Shown: positions 26,596 through 35,263 of the stretch, in pieces
Layout: each line of letters starts with the position of its first letter
Position numbering within the stretch: position 1 is the stretch's first letter
Assembly: GCF_005771675.1 (NCBI RefSeq)
Contig: NZ_VAJM01000010.1
Coordinates: 184,583-248,582, forward strand
DNA: 64,000 nt
Direction of reading: 5' to 3'
Origin: Hymenobacter jeollabukensis
GTDB taxonomy: Bacteria; Bacteroidota; Bacteroidia; Cytophagales; Hymenobacteraceae
Program-made: the position numbers and the translations under genes
Notes under the pieces: generated by a model
The model's input: only the letters and a program-made list of their open reading frames with translations
Told to the model about the DNA's origin: nothing
Databases searched by the model: none

Positions 26596-26997
26596 ATGAA
26601 CCTGACCAACGCGCAACTCGCCTTCGTTCTGGGCCGCCTGCTGATGGGCGTCAATTTTCTGATGCACGGACTGGTGCGCCTGCCCAAGCTGGCGGCTTTT
26701 CGGGCCGGCATGGTGAAAAGCTTCGCCGATACCTGGCTGCCGGGGCCGCTGGTGGGCGCCTTTGCCACCGCGCTGCCGGTGCTGGAGTTCAGCGTGGGCC
26801 TGCTGCTCGTGCTGGGGCTGCTCACGCGCTGGGCCCTGGTCGGTGGGCTGCTCATTTTGCTGGCTTTGGTGTTTGGCACCAGCCTGCAGGAGCAGTGGGA
26901 CACGCTCGGCACCCAACTCGTGCACGGACTGTTTTTCTACCTGCTGCTGCTCCACGCCGACCAAAACCGCCTTTGTCTGGACCGCAGAGCGCAGTAA
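26596..26997 (+). CDS. DoxX-family membrane protein
   Basis: A 133-residue integral membrane protein with four hydrophobic helices (about 8-28, 48-70, 72-92, 105-122). The pattern RLLMGVNFLMHGLVRLPK followed by an acidic-Gly helix LPVLEFSVGLLLVLGLLTRWAL is characteristic of DoxX/quinol-oxidase-subunit-like proteins. The start at 26596 is the ATG that begins just before the first helix. Role unknown; the family is linked to redox balance. It is followed by a strong terminator and sits with the flavin reductase gene. Confidence 0.85.
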   Translation: MNLTNAQLAFVLGRLLMGVNFLMHGLVRLPKLAAFRAGMVKSFADTWLPGPLVGAFATALPVLEFSVGLLLVLGLLTRWALVGGLLILLALVFGTSLQEQWDTLGTQLVHGLFFYLLLLHADQNRLCLDRRAQ

Positions 26998-27027
26998 TGC
27001 CAGGTCAATGAAGCCCTTTAAACACCA

Positions 27028-27060
27028 AATGCCCGGTTGAGAGCCGGGCATTCGTTGTTT
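27028..27060 (+). terminator. Rho-independent terminator after DoxX
   Basis: Arms 27028-27036 and 27044-27052 (AATGCCCGG) with a 7-base loop, followed by CGTTGTTT. Confidence 0.8.
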
Positions 27061-27077
27061 GAGGAGCTTCGCTGCGC

Positions 27078-27794
27078 TTACGGATTGGTGCTCCACAAGC
27101 CGGCTTCCTTCACGAACACGCGCCGGTTCAGCTTCAGCTGCGACACAATCAGCTCGGCCAGGTCTTCGGGCTGCATCACCTTATCGGGGTTGCCGTCGGT
27201 GAGCTTCAGCTCGGCGGCCAGCGGGGTGGCCACGGTGCTCGGCGTGAGGGCCGTCACGCGGATGTTGTGCTTGCGCACCTCCTGCATCAACGACTCCGAC
27301 AAGGCCAGTACGGCTGCCTTGGAGGCGCTGTAGGCACTGGTAACCGCCGCACCGCGCTGCCCGGCCGTGCTGCTGATGTTGACGATGTCGCCCGTCTGCC
27401 GCTCGATCATCTGCGGCAGCACGGCGCGGGTGGTGAAGTAGGTGCCGAGCACGTTTACCCGCAGGATGTTTTCCCAGGCCTCGGGCGTCAGCTCCAGAAA
27501 CTTGCCGAACGCGGCCGTGCCGGCGTTGTTGATGAGAATGTCGAGGGGGCCGAGCTGCTGCTGCACCTGCGCCACGGCCGCTTCCACGGCGGCCAGATCG
27601 GCCACGTCGGCCGTCACCACGGCGGTTTGCACGCCCAGGGCCGTCAGCTCCTGCGCCAGCTCGCGCAGCGGGGCCTCGCTACGGGCCAGCAGGCCCACGT
27701 TGACGCCTTCCTGGGCCAGCGCCACGGCCACGGCCCGGCCGATACCCTGGCCGGCGCCCGTTACCAGGGCAGTTTTACCGCGCAGATTTTCCAT
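27078..27794 (-). CDS. Short-chain dehydrogenase/reductase (FabG-like 3-ketoacyl reductase)
   Basis: A 238-residue classical SDR. The cofactor motif TGAGQGIGR is at 12-20, NNAG at 89-92, catalytic Ser142, Tyr155 and Lys159 (YSASK) are all present, and R39-S40 after the second strand suggests NADPH preference. The best general description is a FabG-type 3-oxoacyl reductase, but the natural substrate may be any ketone or alcohol. A stand-alone gene converging with the DoxX operon and divergent from the TPR gene (199-base gap). Confidence 0.9.
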   Translation of the reverse strand: MENLRGKTALVTGAGQGIGRAVAVALAQEGVNVGLLARSEAPLRELAQELTALGVQTAVVTADVADLAAVEAAVAQVQQQLGPLDILINNAGTAAFGKFLELTPEAWENILRVNVLGTYFTTRAVLPQMIERQTGDIVNISSTAGQRGAAVTSAYSASKAAVLALSESLMQEVRKHNIRVTALTPSTVATPLAAELKLTDGNPDKVMQPEDLAELIVSQLKLNRRVFVKEAGLWSTNP

Positions 27795-27993
27795 GTAAAA
27801 AGGGAGAAGATGAAAAAAGTTGGAGCTTGTATAACTGAATCGGGCCCGGCGGGTTTCAGCCAGCGTGGCTCGCTTTTCGCCGTAAGCCCGACCATAATGC
27901 AGCCGGAAGCCCGTCGGCCCCGTATGTTAGCTGCGCTGAACCGGCTGGCTTTCCCGCTGCGTTATTCCGCGGCCGGCCGTTGTCCCTTCCTCT

Positions 27994-29256
27994 ATGCTCT
28001 CGATGCTGCGCCCCGCGGGGCTCTGGTTGTTCTTTACTCTGGGCTTACTAGTACTGGCCGGCGGCGCGCGGGCGCAGGTGGATACCACCCGCCAGCAGCC
28101 GGTGCGCAACATCCAGCTCGAAGGCGTGGAAGTGCTGCCCGACGCGCTCAACTCCAAAAACTGGCTGCTGCTCAACAAGGACATCCAGCTGGAGCTCGAC
28201 GGGGCCGTGCACAACCTCTACGACTTCAAGTTCGACCGGGCCGAAAAGCAGTTCCGCTCCCTGCGTCGCCGCTACCCCCAGCACCCCATGCCGTATTTTC
28301 TGCTGGGCCTGAGCCAGTGGTGGAAAATCGTGCCCAGCAACGTGCAGACCAAGCTCTACGACCGACCGTTCTTCGCCTACATGGACTCGGCCATTACCCG
28401 CGCCGAAACCCTCTACAAGGCCGATAACCAGAACTACGAAGCCTGCTTTTTCCTCTCCGCCGCCTACGGCTTCGCGGCCCGCCTGCACGCCGAGCGCAGC
28501 AACTGGGGCAAGGCCACCGTCTACAGCAAGGAGGCGCTGAACTACCTCGCCAAAAGCCAGGAAGCCAATGGCCTGAGCCCGGAATTTCTCTTCGGGCAGG
28601 CCCTGATGAACTACTACGCGCCCTGGATTTCGGAAAACTACAAGCTGCTACGCCCGGTGCTGCTGTTCTTCCCCCGCGGCAACAAGCAGCTGGGCCTGCA
28701 GCAGCTGCGCAACGTGGCCGCCAACGGCTTCTACACCGCGCCGGAGGCGAAGTTCTTCCTGATGAAGATTCTCTACAACGACGAAAACGACCCGGCCGCG
28801 TCGTTGCCGGTGGCGCGTAGCCTCGTGGCGACTTACCCCGATAATGCCTATTTCGAGCGGTTTTGTGCCCTGGTGACCTACAACCGCGGCGAGTACGACG
28901 AGTGCGAAAAACTCAGCCGCGACATCCTCGACAAGCTCAACCGCGGCCTGCCCGGCTACGAGGCCGTGAGCGGGCGCTACGCCACTTTCTTCCTCGGCTG
29001 GCTGCACGAAAACCGCTACGACGACCTGGCCAAGGCCCAGGATTACTACCAGCGCTGCATCGTCTTTGCCGAAAGCACCGGCGAAACCGGCCCCGGCTTC
29101 TACCTGCTGGCCAACCTGCACCTGGCCCGCCTCGCCGCCGACCGCCGCGACGTGGCCACGGCCCGCCGCTACTTCGCCGTGGTAGCCGATAAGGCCGACC
29201 GCAAATCAAGCGAAGCCCGCGAGGCCAAGGAATACCTCAAGCAGCACAAGAAGTAG
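27994..29256 (+). CDS. Exported tetratricopeptide-repeat protein
   Basis: A 420-residue protein with a signal peptide MLSMLRPAGLWLFFTLGLLVLAGG-ARAQ (cleavage near ARAQ; an ATG nine bases later is also possible). The mature part is helical with TPR-like spacing: YDFKFDRAEKQFRSLRRRYPQHPM, YNRGEYDECEKLSRDILDKLN, and LARLAADRRDVATARRYFAVVADKADRKSSEA. It probably sits in the periplasm and binds protein partners. Similar proteins are common and uncharacterised in Bacteroidetes. It overlaps nothing and ends 3 bases before the convergent next gene. Confidence 0.8.
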   Translation: MLSMLRPAGLWLFFTLGLLVLAGGARAQVDTTRQQPVRNIQLEGVEVLPDALNSKNWLLLNKDIQLELDGAVHNLYDFKFDRAEKQFRSLRRRYPQHPMPYFLLGLSQWWKIVPSNVQTKLYDRPFFAYMDSAITRAETLYKADNQNYEACFFLSAAYGFAARLHAERSNWGKATVYSKEALNYLAKSQEANGLSPEFLFGQALMNYYAPWISENYKLLRPVLLFFPRGNKQLGLQQLRNVAANGFYTAPEAKFFLMKILYNDENDPAASLPVARSLVATYPDNAYFERFCALVTYNRGEYDECEKLSRDILDKLNRGLPGYEAVSGRYATFFLGWLHENRYDDLAKAQDYYQRCIVFAESTGETGPGFYLLANLHLARLAADRRDVATARRYFAVVADKADRKSSEAREAKEYLKQHKK

Positions 29257-29259
29257 CGC

Positions 29260-29682
29260 CTACTGCGCGCCCAGCCAGGTGGCCGCCTCGGCCACGGTGC
29301 TGAAATACCGGAACGTAATCAGCCCCGGCGGCAGCTGGGCACCGATGGACTGCGCCGCCAGCCGGCCCAGCGGCGCGTGGTTTTCCACCACCGCGCAGTG
29401 CGAGTAGCCTGCCTCGCGCACCGCCCGCGGAATCCACTCCTGCACCATCCAGGTACCGATATCGGCCGGCAGCGGCGGGCGCTGGCTATGGTCGCTGAGC
29501 AGCTTGTGCAGGCCGAAGTGCTGCAAGGCGCGCAGCGTCTGCTCGTACACGGCCCGCAGTTCGTCGGGACTGGTTTTGGCGGCGCTCCAGGCCAGGTGCA
29601 GGTAATCGGAGCTGAGCGGGTGACTGATAACGGCCGCGGCGTTGTGGTAGTAGCGGGAAACGGGACCGGAGAGAGGGGGCAT
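29260..29682 (-). CDS. STAS/SEC14-like small protein
   Basis: A 140-residue protein from MPPLSGPVSRYYHN; an earlier in-frame ATG exists at 29718. The pattern LSSDYLHLAWSAAKTSPDELRAVYEQTLRALQ, then HKLLSDHSQRPPLPADIGTWMVQEWIPRAVREAGY and ITFRYFSTVAEAATWL, is that of a small alpha/beta family abundant in Hymenobacter and relatives and annotated as STAS/SEC14-like. Function unknown, possibly signalling. It is convergent with the TPR gene, 3 bases apart. Confidence 0.65.
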   Translation of the reverse strand: MPPLSGPVSRYYHNAAAVISHPLSSDYLHLAWSAAKTSPDELRAVYEQTLRALQHFGLHKLLSDHSQRPPLPADIGTWMVQEWIPRAVREAGYSHCAVVENHAPLGRLAAQSIGAQLPPGLITFRYFSTVAEAATWLGAQ

Positions 29683-30045
29683 GGCGGAAAGATACACGTC
29701 AGGTCCGGGCCGACGCAACGAGGCTGGCTAAAGTCCCGGCTGGTCGAGGCCACATTACGGCTACACTTGTCCCGGTTTGATCCTGTTTGTGGATTGATAT
29801 GAAAATTGAACTATTGCGATGATATATGGTCCAAGGGTGAAAGCAAAGTTTCTTATACTCTGTATTGATAAACAGGGTTTTAATGTAATGATGTATTTTA
29901 TTTTTAAAATATTCAAATTGAAATATTCTGTTAAAATAACTAAACCCTGTTAGCCGGCGGCTGCGTACTAAGCCCAGAATGAATCAACACACTCTCGCCA
30001 TTATGCAACACCTCAACCCTCATTTCCCTTTAACCATGTACTTCC
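29683..30045. other. AT-rich intergenic island with an inverted repeat
   Basis: The segment 29805-29945 is markedly AT-rich against the GC-rich surroundings. It has a 10-bp inverted repeat, AACAGGGTTT at 29871-29880 and AAACCCTGTT at 29942-29951, enclosing an AT-rich centre with its own imperfect palindrome around AATATTCAAATTGAAATATT. No ORF. It precedes the T9SS cargo gene and may be its control region or a nucleoid-protein or protein-binding site. No clear -33/-7 pair was found. Confidence 0.6.
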
Positions 30046-31332
30046 ATGAACCCGACCATACTCCGCTTTGCTTTTTCGGCCCTGACCATGGCCGCTGTTG
30101 TCTCCGCGCAGGCCCAGACCACCTACACTTCCCGTGCGGGTGGGGGTAACTGGAGCGACCCGAATACCTGGACCGTCAGCGGCGGCTCCGGGCCCCAGGT
30201 GCCCACCAACGTGACGAGCCGCAACGGCAACGAAACCAGCGACAACGTTATCGTCATCAACTCCAACGTTGTTCTTGATCAGGATTACAACGTCAGCGGC
30301 GACCACGCCAAGCTGATCATCACGGCCAGCGGCGCGCTGACCGACGGGGCCAGCCCCAACGCCCTCAACTTCGGGCAGCAGCAGGGCGCCGACATGGTGC
30401 GCCTCGACCTCGACGGCCGCCTCGACCTCAACAGCGTCAGCTTCTACAAGGCCGACGCTGACATTGCCGCCACCGCCGAGCTGACCACCAACTGCAACAT
30501 CGCGCTGGCCAACCAATCGGACCTGGTTATTGCCCCCGGCGCCACGGTCGATATCGACGGCAACCTGGTGGTGCGCCAGGGCAACCCCACCATTTCGGGC
30601 TCGGGCACGCTGATGATCAGCGGTTGTGTGCTGACTAACAACAACGGCTCCCTCAACGGCCTGTTTGGCGCCAACCTGCGGGTGTGCGTGCAGGGCACGC
30701 CCAACAGCTGCGCCACCGAAGGCCTGAGCTGCAGCACCCGGGTAGCCGACTACATCACCATCGATGCCTGTCGCAGCACGCCGCTGCCGGTGCAGCTTAC
30801 CAGCTTCACGGGCCAGTACATCGGCCGGCAGGTGCAGCTCGACTGGGTAACGGCCCAGGAGAAAGACGCCGACTCGTTCACGGTGGAGCGCTCCATCGAC
30901 GGCAAACGCTTTGACGCCGTGACGACGGTGCGCGCCGCCGGCAACTCCACCACTCGCCGCGACTACCGCTTCCTCGACGCGACCATGCGCGCTGGCCTGA
31001 ACTACTACCGCCTCAAGCAGACCGACCACGACGGCACCTTCACCTACTCGCAGATTGTGCCGGTGCAAGCTGGCGCGGCCGAGCAGAGCCTGCAGGCCTA
31101 CGGCAACGGCGGCGCCCTGACCGTGGAAATGCGCACCGACGCCCAGTGCCGCGCCTTCCGTGTGATGGATAGCATGGGCCGCCTGGTGTACACCGAAACC
31201 CTGCCCGAGGGCGCTACCGGCCTCGTGACGCGGCAGATTCCGCTGCGCGGCAACAGCGGCGGCGGGGTCTACATCGTGCAGGCCGTGACCAGCACCGGCA
31301 CGCTGAGCAAGAAGTTTTTCGTGCAGGAATAA
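30046..31332 (+). CDS. Secreted protein with type IX secretion C-terminal sorting domain
   Basis: A 428-residue protein: signal peptide to about residue 24 (SAQAQ), then TTYTSRAGGGNWSDPNTW, a G8/beta-helix-like opening common to secreted Bacteroidetes proteins, a beta-rich repeat region with DNVIVINSNVVL, four Cys in the 205-245 region, and the segment PLPVQLTSFTGQYIGRQVQLDWVTAQEKDADSFTVERS that typifies Hymenobacter surface proteins. The C-terminal 80 residues (FRVMDSMGRLVYTE ... VYIVQAVTSTGTLSKKFFV) are a type A sorting domain. It should be exported by Sec and then T9SS. No catalytic residues recognised; possibly an adhesin. Confidence 0.88.
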   Translation: MNPTILRFAFSALTMAAVVSAQAQTTYTSRAGGGNWSDPNTWTVSGGSGPQVPTNVTSRNGNETSDNVIVINSNVVLDQDYNVSGDHAKLIITASGALTDGASPNALNFGQQQGADMVRLDLDGRLDLNSVSFYKADADIAATAELTTNCNIALANQSDLVIAPGATVDIDGNLVVRQGNPTISGSGTLMISGCVLTNNNGSLNGLFGANLRVCVQGTPNSCATEGLSCSTRVADYITIDACRSTPLPVQLTSFTGQYIGRQVQLDWVTAQEKDADSFTVERSIDGKRFDAVTTVRAAGNSTTRRDYRFLDATMRAGLNYYRLKQTDHDGTFTYSQIVPVQAGAAEQSLQAYGNGGALTVEMRTDAQCRAFRVMDSMGRLVYTETLPEGATGLVTRQIPLRGNSGGGVYIVQAVTSTGTLSKKFFVQE

Positions 31333-31360
31333 TACCACCCCCCAGCGTCCACCCTGGGTT

Positions 31361-31394
31361 AGCCCGCCGGCCTCGCGCCGGTGGGCTTTTTTTT
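31361..31394 (+). terminator. Rho-independent terminator after the T9SS cargo gene
   Basis: Arms 31361-31371 and 31377-31387 (AGCCCGCCGGC, one G-T pair), 5-base loop, followed by eight T in all. Confidence 0.85.
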
Positions 31395-31540
31395 GTGGGC
31401 TACCCGCCCAGCGCGGCGCAACCAACGGGCCGGGCGGGCGTTTTTGCGGCGCTGCCGACTAGCGGGGCATGGAGTAGTGCAAATCCTCCGAAACCGGCTA
31501 GTTTTAGTGCGCGCATTTGCACTCCCACTTTCTCTCCTGC

Positions 31541-33346
31541 ATGAAGAACCGCTACTTCGCCGCCAGCTTGCTGGCCGGCACCCTGCTGCTGGGCTGCTCC
31601 CAGCAGACGGCCACCGAAAACTCCTCCGCTGCTCCCCAAACGGCTACTGACGTGAAAGACCTGGGCTCCGTACTCGACCAATACTGGGAAGAAAACGCCA
31701 AGCTCTTCCCGCTGAACGCCACCACCAACGGCGACAACCGCTACAACGACCAACTGCCCAACGACCAGACCCAGGCCTTCCGCGAGCAGCTGCGCCAGTA
31801 CTACCAGAAGTACCTCGACCAGCTGCAGAACTTCGACCGGGAAAAGCTGTCGGATAACGATAAGATCAGCTACGACATCTTCCGCTACGACTTGCAGATG
31901 AACCTCGACGGGCTGAAGCTGAACACCTGGATGATTCCGTTTCAGCAGTTCTGGGGCCTGCCGCTGAGCATGGGCCAGTACGGGGCCGGCGGCAGCGTGC
32001 AGCCTTTCAAGACGCCCGAGGACTACGACAACTGGCTGGGCCGGGTGCGCGGCTTCTCGGTGTGGGCCGATACGGCCATCAGCAACTTCCGCCGCGGCAT
32101 GCGCGCCGGGGTGGTGCTACCCAAGCCCCTGGTGCAGAAAATGATTCCGCAGATGCAGCAGATGGTGGTGACGGACCCTACCAAGAGCGACTTCTACGGT
32201 CCCATCAAAACATTGCCGGCCAGCTTCTCCGCCGCCGACAAGCAGCGCATCACGGCCGCTTACCGCACGGCCATCATGAACGAGCTGGTGCCGACGTACC
32301 GCCGCCTGGGCGAGTTTCTGAAGACCGAATACCTGCCCAAGGCCCGTACCAGCACCGGCATTGCGGCCGTGCCCGATGGGCGGGCCATCTACCGCTACGA
32401 CGTGCGCTACTGGACGACCACCGACAAGTCGGAGGAGGAAATCTACCAGACGGGTCTAGGCGAGGTCAAGCGCATCCGCGGCGAGATGGAGCGCGTGCGC
32501 CAGCAGGTGGGCTTCAAGGGCGACCTGAACGCCTTCTTCAACTACATGCGCTCGGACAAGCGCTTCACGCCCTACAAGTCCGACGCGGAGGTGCTGAACG
32601 CGTTCCGGGCCATTCAGGCGCGCATCACGCCGAATCTGCCCAAGCTGTTCGGCCGCACGCCCAAGACCCCGTTTGAAATCCGCCAGACCGAGGAGTTCCG
32701 CGAGGCCTCGGCTTCGGCTGAGTACCAGCAGGGCACGCCCGACGGTTCGCGCCCCGGTATTTTCTACGTGCCGATTATCGACGCGAAGACCTTCCGCACC
32801 ACCTCGGGCATGGAGTCGCTGTTTCTGCACGAGGCCATTCCGGGCCACCACTACCAGATTTCGCTGCAGCAGGAGAATACCAGCCTGCCCAAGTTCCGTC
32901 GCTTTGCCTGGTACGGGGCCATGGGCGAAGGCTGGGCCCTCTACACCGAAAGCCTGGGCAAGGAGCTGGGCCTTTACACCGACCCCTACCAGTACATGGG
33001 CGCCCTGGGCGACGAAATTCACCGCGCCATCCGCCTCGTCGTCGACGTGGGGATGCACACCAAGGGCATGACGCGCGAGCAGGCCATCAAGTACATGATG
33101 GACAACGAGGCCATCGATGAGCAGGGCGCCACGGCCGAAATCGAGCGGTACATGGCCATTCCGGGCCAGGCGCTGTCCTACAAAATCGGCGCGCTCAAAA
33201 TCCGCGAGCTGCGCGACAAGTACGCCAACCAGCTCGGGGCGAAGTTCAAGATCCAGGACTTCCACGACGAACTGCTCAAGGACGGCGTGATGCCCCTGGC
33301 CGTGCTGGAGCAGAAAATGGACGCCTGGGCGGCCAAGCAGCAGTAA
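31541..33346 (+). CDS. DUF885-family lipoprotein (putative metallopeptidase)
   Basis: A 601-residue lipoprotein with signal MKNRYFAASLLAGTLLLGC (lipobox LLGC); a start 24 bases earlier is in frame but spoils the signal. The zinc-binding motif of DUF885 proteins, HEAIPGHHYQ, is present, followed by GEGWALYTESLG with the third ligand Glu. The family is related to carboxypeptidase-like metallopeptidases and is often found as large envelope proteins; substrate unknown. The long helical N-terminal part starts VLDQYWEENAKLFPLNAT, as in relatives. It ends at a shared terminator. Confidence 0.88.
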   Translation: MKNRYFAASLLAGTLLLGCSQQTATENSSAAPQTATDVKDLGSVLDQYWEENAKLFPLNATTNGDNRYNDQLPNDQTQAFREQLRQYYQKYLDQLQNFDREKLSDNDKISYDIFRYDLQMNLDGLKLNTWMIPFQQFWGLPLSMGQYGAGGSVQPFKTPEDYDNWLGRVRGFSVWADTAISNFRRGMRAGVVLPKPLVQKMIPQMQQMVVTDPTKSDFYGPIKTLPASFSAADKQRITAAYRTAIMNELVPTYRRLGEFLKTEYLPKARTSTGIAAVPDGRAIYRYDVRYWTTTDKSEEEIYQTGLGEVKRIRGEMERVRQQVGFKGDLNAFFNYMRSDKRFTPYKSDAEVLNAFRAIQARITPNLPKLFGRTPKTPFEIRQTEEFREASASAEYQQGTPDGSRPGIFYVPIIDAKTFRTTSGMESLFLHEAIPGHHYQISLQQENTSLPKFRRFAWYGAMGEGWALYTESLGKELGLYTDPYQYMGALGDEIHRAIRLVVDVGMHTKGMTREQAIKYMMDNEAIDEQGATAEIERYMAIPGQALSYKIGALKIRELRDKYANQLGAKFKIQDFHDELLKDGVMPLAVLEQKMDAWAAKQQ

Positions 33347-33365
33347 ACTGCTGCCACCACGGGCA

Positions 33366-33408
33366 ACAAAAAAACGCCCCTCGACCGGTTGGTTGCGGGG
33401 CGTTTTGG
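33366..33408. terminator. Bidirectional terminator
   Basis: Arms 33371-33380 and 33397-33406 (AAAACGCCCC) between the convergent DUF885 and lipoprotein genes. Confidence 0.8.
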
Positions 33409-33428
33409 CTTGGGGCCGGCGCGCTTCC

Positions 33429-33860
33429 TTAGTTCTGGGCGCTGTTGGCGCGGCGCGGCTGGTTGGTCGGCTGGGGTGCGGTGCCCTGCTCCGGCTGCTT
33501 GGCCGCGTCGGATTTGGTCTGGCGCGGGGCGTCGGTGTTGCGGGTGCTGGGCGTGGGGGTGCTGCCGGGCGTACCGTCGCCGGTGCCGCTTTCGGTGTAT
33601 TTGGAGGTGTTCGGGTCGCCGCCGGGCTGGGAGCTGATGGCCTCGGCCGTGGAGCGGGCCATGGAGCCGGTGCCGATGGGCCGGTACGCCTTGCCGCCGC
33701 CCGATACGCTGTCGCGCTCGGTATCGACGCGGGTGGCGCGCGGGGCGCGGGCAAAGGAGTCGTTGTTGGTGTGGTCGACGCCGGGGCTCCAGGAATTGTC
33801 GCAGGCGGCCAGGGGCAGCAGAAGCAGGGCGGCGCTCAGCACGCGGGAGGAGGTCAGCAT
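33429..33860 (-). CDS. Small lipoprotein, Thr/Pro/Gln-rich
   Basis: A 143-residue protein with signal MLTSSRVLSAALLLLPLAAC (lipobox LAAC). The mature part is low-complexity and probably disordered, rich in Thr, Ser, Asp, Pro and Gln, with the segment SGGGKAYRPIGTGSMARST. No family recognised. It could be a surface spacer or stress-related lipoprotein. It is divergent from the DUF71-type gene, and a 21-bp inverted repeat lies between the two. Confidence 0.7.
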   Translation of the reverse strand: MLTSSRVLSAALLLLPLAACDNSWSPGVDHTNNDSFARAPRATRVDTERDSVSGGGKAYRPIGTGSMARSTAEAISSQPGGDPNTSKYTESGTGDGTPGSTPTPSTRNTDAPRQTKSDAAKQPEQGTAPQPTNQPRRANSAQN

Positions 33861-33948
33861 AACGCGAAAGAGTTTGGAATGGGAGAGGTACGGATGGGGA
33901 ACGAGTGCTGCCGTATACGCGGCGCCCCGTGCCTATGGCTACGTACCC

Positions 33949-33999
33949 GCGGCGCGGCAGTTGCGCGGCGCCCCGAATGCCGCGCAACTGCCGCGCCGC
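33949..33999. promoter_or_regulatory. Perfect 21-bp inverted repeat in a divergent control region
   Basis: Arms 33949-33969 and 33979-33999 (core GCGGCAGTTGCGCGGC) with a 9-base spacer. The right arm ends 4 bases before the -7 box candidate at 34004, so it covers the -33 region of the plus-strand gene. It may be an operator, or a hairpin-forming repeat. Part of an earlier GGCGCCCC word at 33921 is also repeated at 33967. Confidence 0.7.
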
Positions 34000-34003
34000 C
34001 GTG

Positions 34004-34011
34004 CATCTTTG
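34004..34011 (+). promoter_or_regulatory. -7 box candidate for the DUF71-type gene
   Basis: CATCTTTG, 49 bases before the chosen start; no matching -33 box because the inverted repeat occupies that place. Confidence 0.4.
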
Positions 34012-34059
34012 CGCTCCGCCACCAATCGTTTTGTTGCTGTGACTTCACCCGCCGCCGTC

Positions 34060-34815
34060 ATGAGCTGGAGCGGGGGCAAGGACTCGGCCCTGTGCCTGCA
34101 CCATGCCCTGCAAAGCCCCGATCTGCGCCCCGCGCACCTGCTCACCACCCTCAACGAGCACTACCAGCGCGTGGCCATGCACGGCGTGCGCGCCGAGCTG
34201 CTGCGGGCCCAGGCCCAGCGCATCGGCCTGCCGCTGCACGAAGTCTGGCTGCCCGAAATGCCCTCGATGGAGGTGTACGAGCAGCGCATGAGCGCGGCCC
34301 TCGACGCGCTGGCCGCTCAGGGCGTGCGCACCAGCCTCTTCGGCGACCTGCACCTGGCCGACCTGCGCCAGTACCGCGAGCAGCAGCTGGCCCGCGTGGG
34401 CTGGCAGGCGCGGTTCCCCATCTGGCACAAGCCCGCCGCCGAGCTGTGGGCCGAGTTTTTCGACCTGGGCTTCCGCGCCGTGGTGGTGTGCATCAATGAG
34501 CAGCACCTCGACGCGAGCTTCTGCGGCCGCGAGCTGGACCGCGACTTCCTGCGCGACCTGCCCCCGGGCGTCGACCCCTGCGGCGAAAACGGCGAGTACC
34601 ACAGCTTCGTGTACGACGCGCCTTACTTCCGCCAGCCCATTGCCGTGCAGCGCGGTGAGCGGGTGCGCCGCACCTACCAGCCCAGCCCGCCAGCCGCCGA
34701 AGAGGAGGCCACCGACTGCTACCGCGCCCAGCCCGACCCGTTCAGCGCCGCCTTCTGGTACTGCGACCTGCTGCCCGCCCCGGCTGGGGCGCCACCAGCA
34801 GGGCCCGCCGCGTAG
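34060..34815 (+). CDS. Diphthine-ammonia ligase-like ATPase (DUF71, adenine nucleotide alpha hydrolase)
   Basis: A 251-residue PP-loop ATPase. MSWSGGKDSALCLHHAL contains the PP-loop motif SGGKDS at 4-9. HGVRAELLRAQAQRIGLPLHE and the C-terminal GENGEYHSFVYDAPYF are signature segments of the DUF71/diphthine-ammonia-ligase family; the latter (GENGEFHT in relatives) identifies it. In eukaryotes the family completes diphthamide; bacteria lack diphthamide, so the bacterial role is different and unproven. A GTG start 21 bases earlier is possible. Pro/Ala-rich at the very C-terminus. The reading frame remains open far upstream without coding character. Confidence 0.85.
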   Translation: MSWSGGKDSALCLHHALQSPDLRPAHLLTTLNEHYQRVAMHGVRAELLRAQAQRIGLPLHEVWLPEMPSMEVYEQRMSAALDALAAQGVRTSLFGDLHLADLRQYREQQLARVGWQARFPIWHKPAAELWAEFFDLGFRAVVVCINEQHLDASFCGRELDRDFLRDLPPGVDPCGENGEYHSFVYDAPYFRQPIAVQRGERVRRTYQPSPPAAEEEATDCYRAQPDPFSAAFWYCDLLPAPAGAPPAGPAA

Positions 34816-34846
34816 GCGGCGCGGGCGCACCAGCCGCGGAAAGCCC

Positions 34847-35142
34847 TTGCCGCCCAGACGGGCAGGGCTTCCACTCGATGCGAATGCCTGCTCCGACAAG
34901 TCAGGAAGGGCTACACGAAGCTATAAAGTTCGCTCCGCCTAGGCGGGAGGAGCTTCCGTACTGAATGAAAGCCCCTCCCGCCCAGGCGGGCAAGCCTGCA
35001 TGAACTACAAAAGCCCCTCCCGCCTAGGCGGCGACGGCTGCATGAGATGCAAAAGGCCCTCCCGCCTAGGCGGGGACGGCTGCGTGAACCCACAAAGTCC
35101 CTCCCGCCTAGGCGGCAACGGCTGCATGAATCCACAAAGCCC
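34847..35142. repeat. 42-bp tandem repeat with a CCGCCTAGGCGG core
   Basis: The word CTCC(C)GCC starts at 34933, 34975, 35017, 35059 and 35101, exactly 42 bases apart, with more degenerate traces back to 34847. Each good unit has a palindromic core CCGCCTAGGCGG and ends with an ACGGCTGCATGAA-like stretch. Units adjoin directly with no unique spacers, so it is not a CRISPR. 42 is a multiple of three, but no start signal or coding logic is evident. It fills the 448-base gap between two convergent genes (34816-35263). Confidence 0.85.
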
Positions 35143-35167
35143 GTCGCGAGTACTCACGACGGGCTTT
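35136..35167. terminator. Bidirectional terminator-like hairpin at the end of the 42-bp array
   Basis: Arms 35136-35146 and 35157-35167 (AAAGCCCGTCG) with loop CGAGTACTCA. The left arm continues the AAAGCCC of the array units, so the hairpin replaces what would be the next unit. Confidence 0.7.
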
Positions 35168-35263
35168 GACGTGGTGCGAAAAGGCTCCGGGACTTGTCCT
35201 GCCAGCCTTCCCCCGCCGCAAATGGCCGCCGGGACTTGGGCTGAAGCAGCGCGCCGGTATGGG

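Noticed and set aside
34933..35142. 42-bp repeats as a CRISPR array
   Set aside because: Units adjoin without variable spacers, the period is 42 in total, and no cas gene is near.
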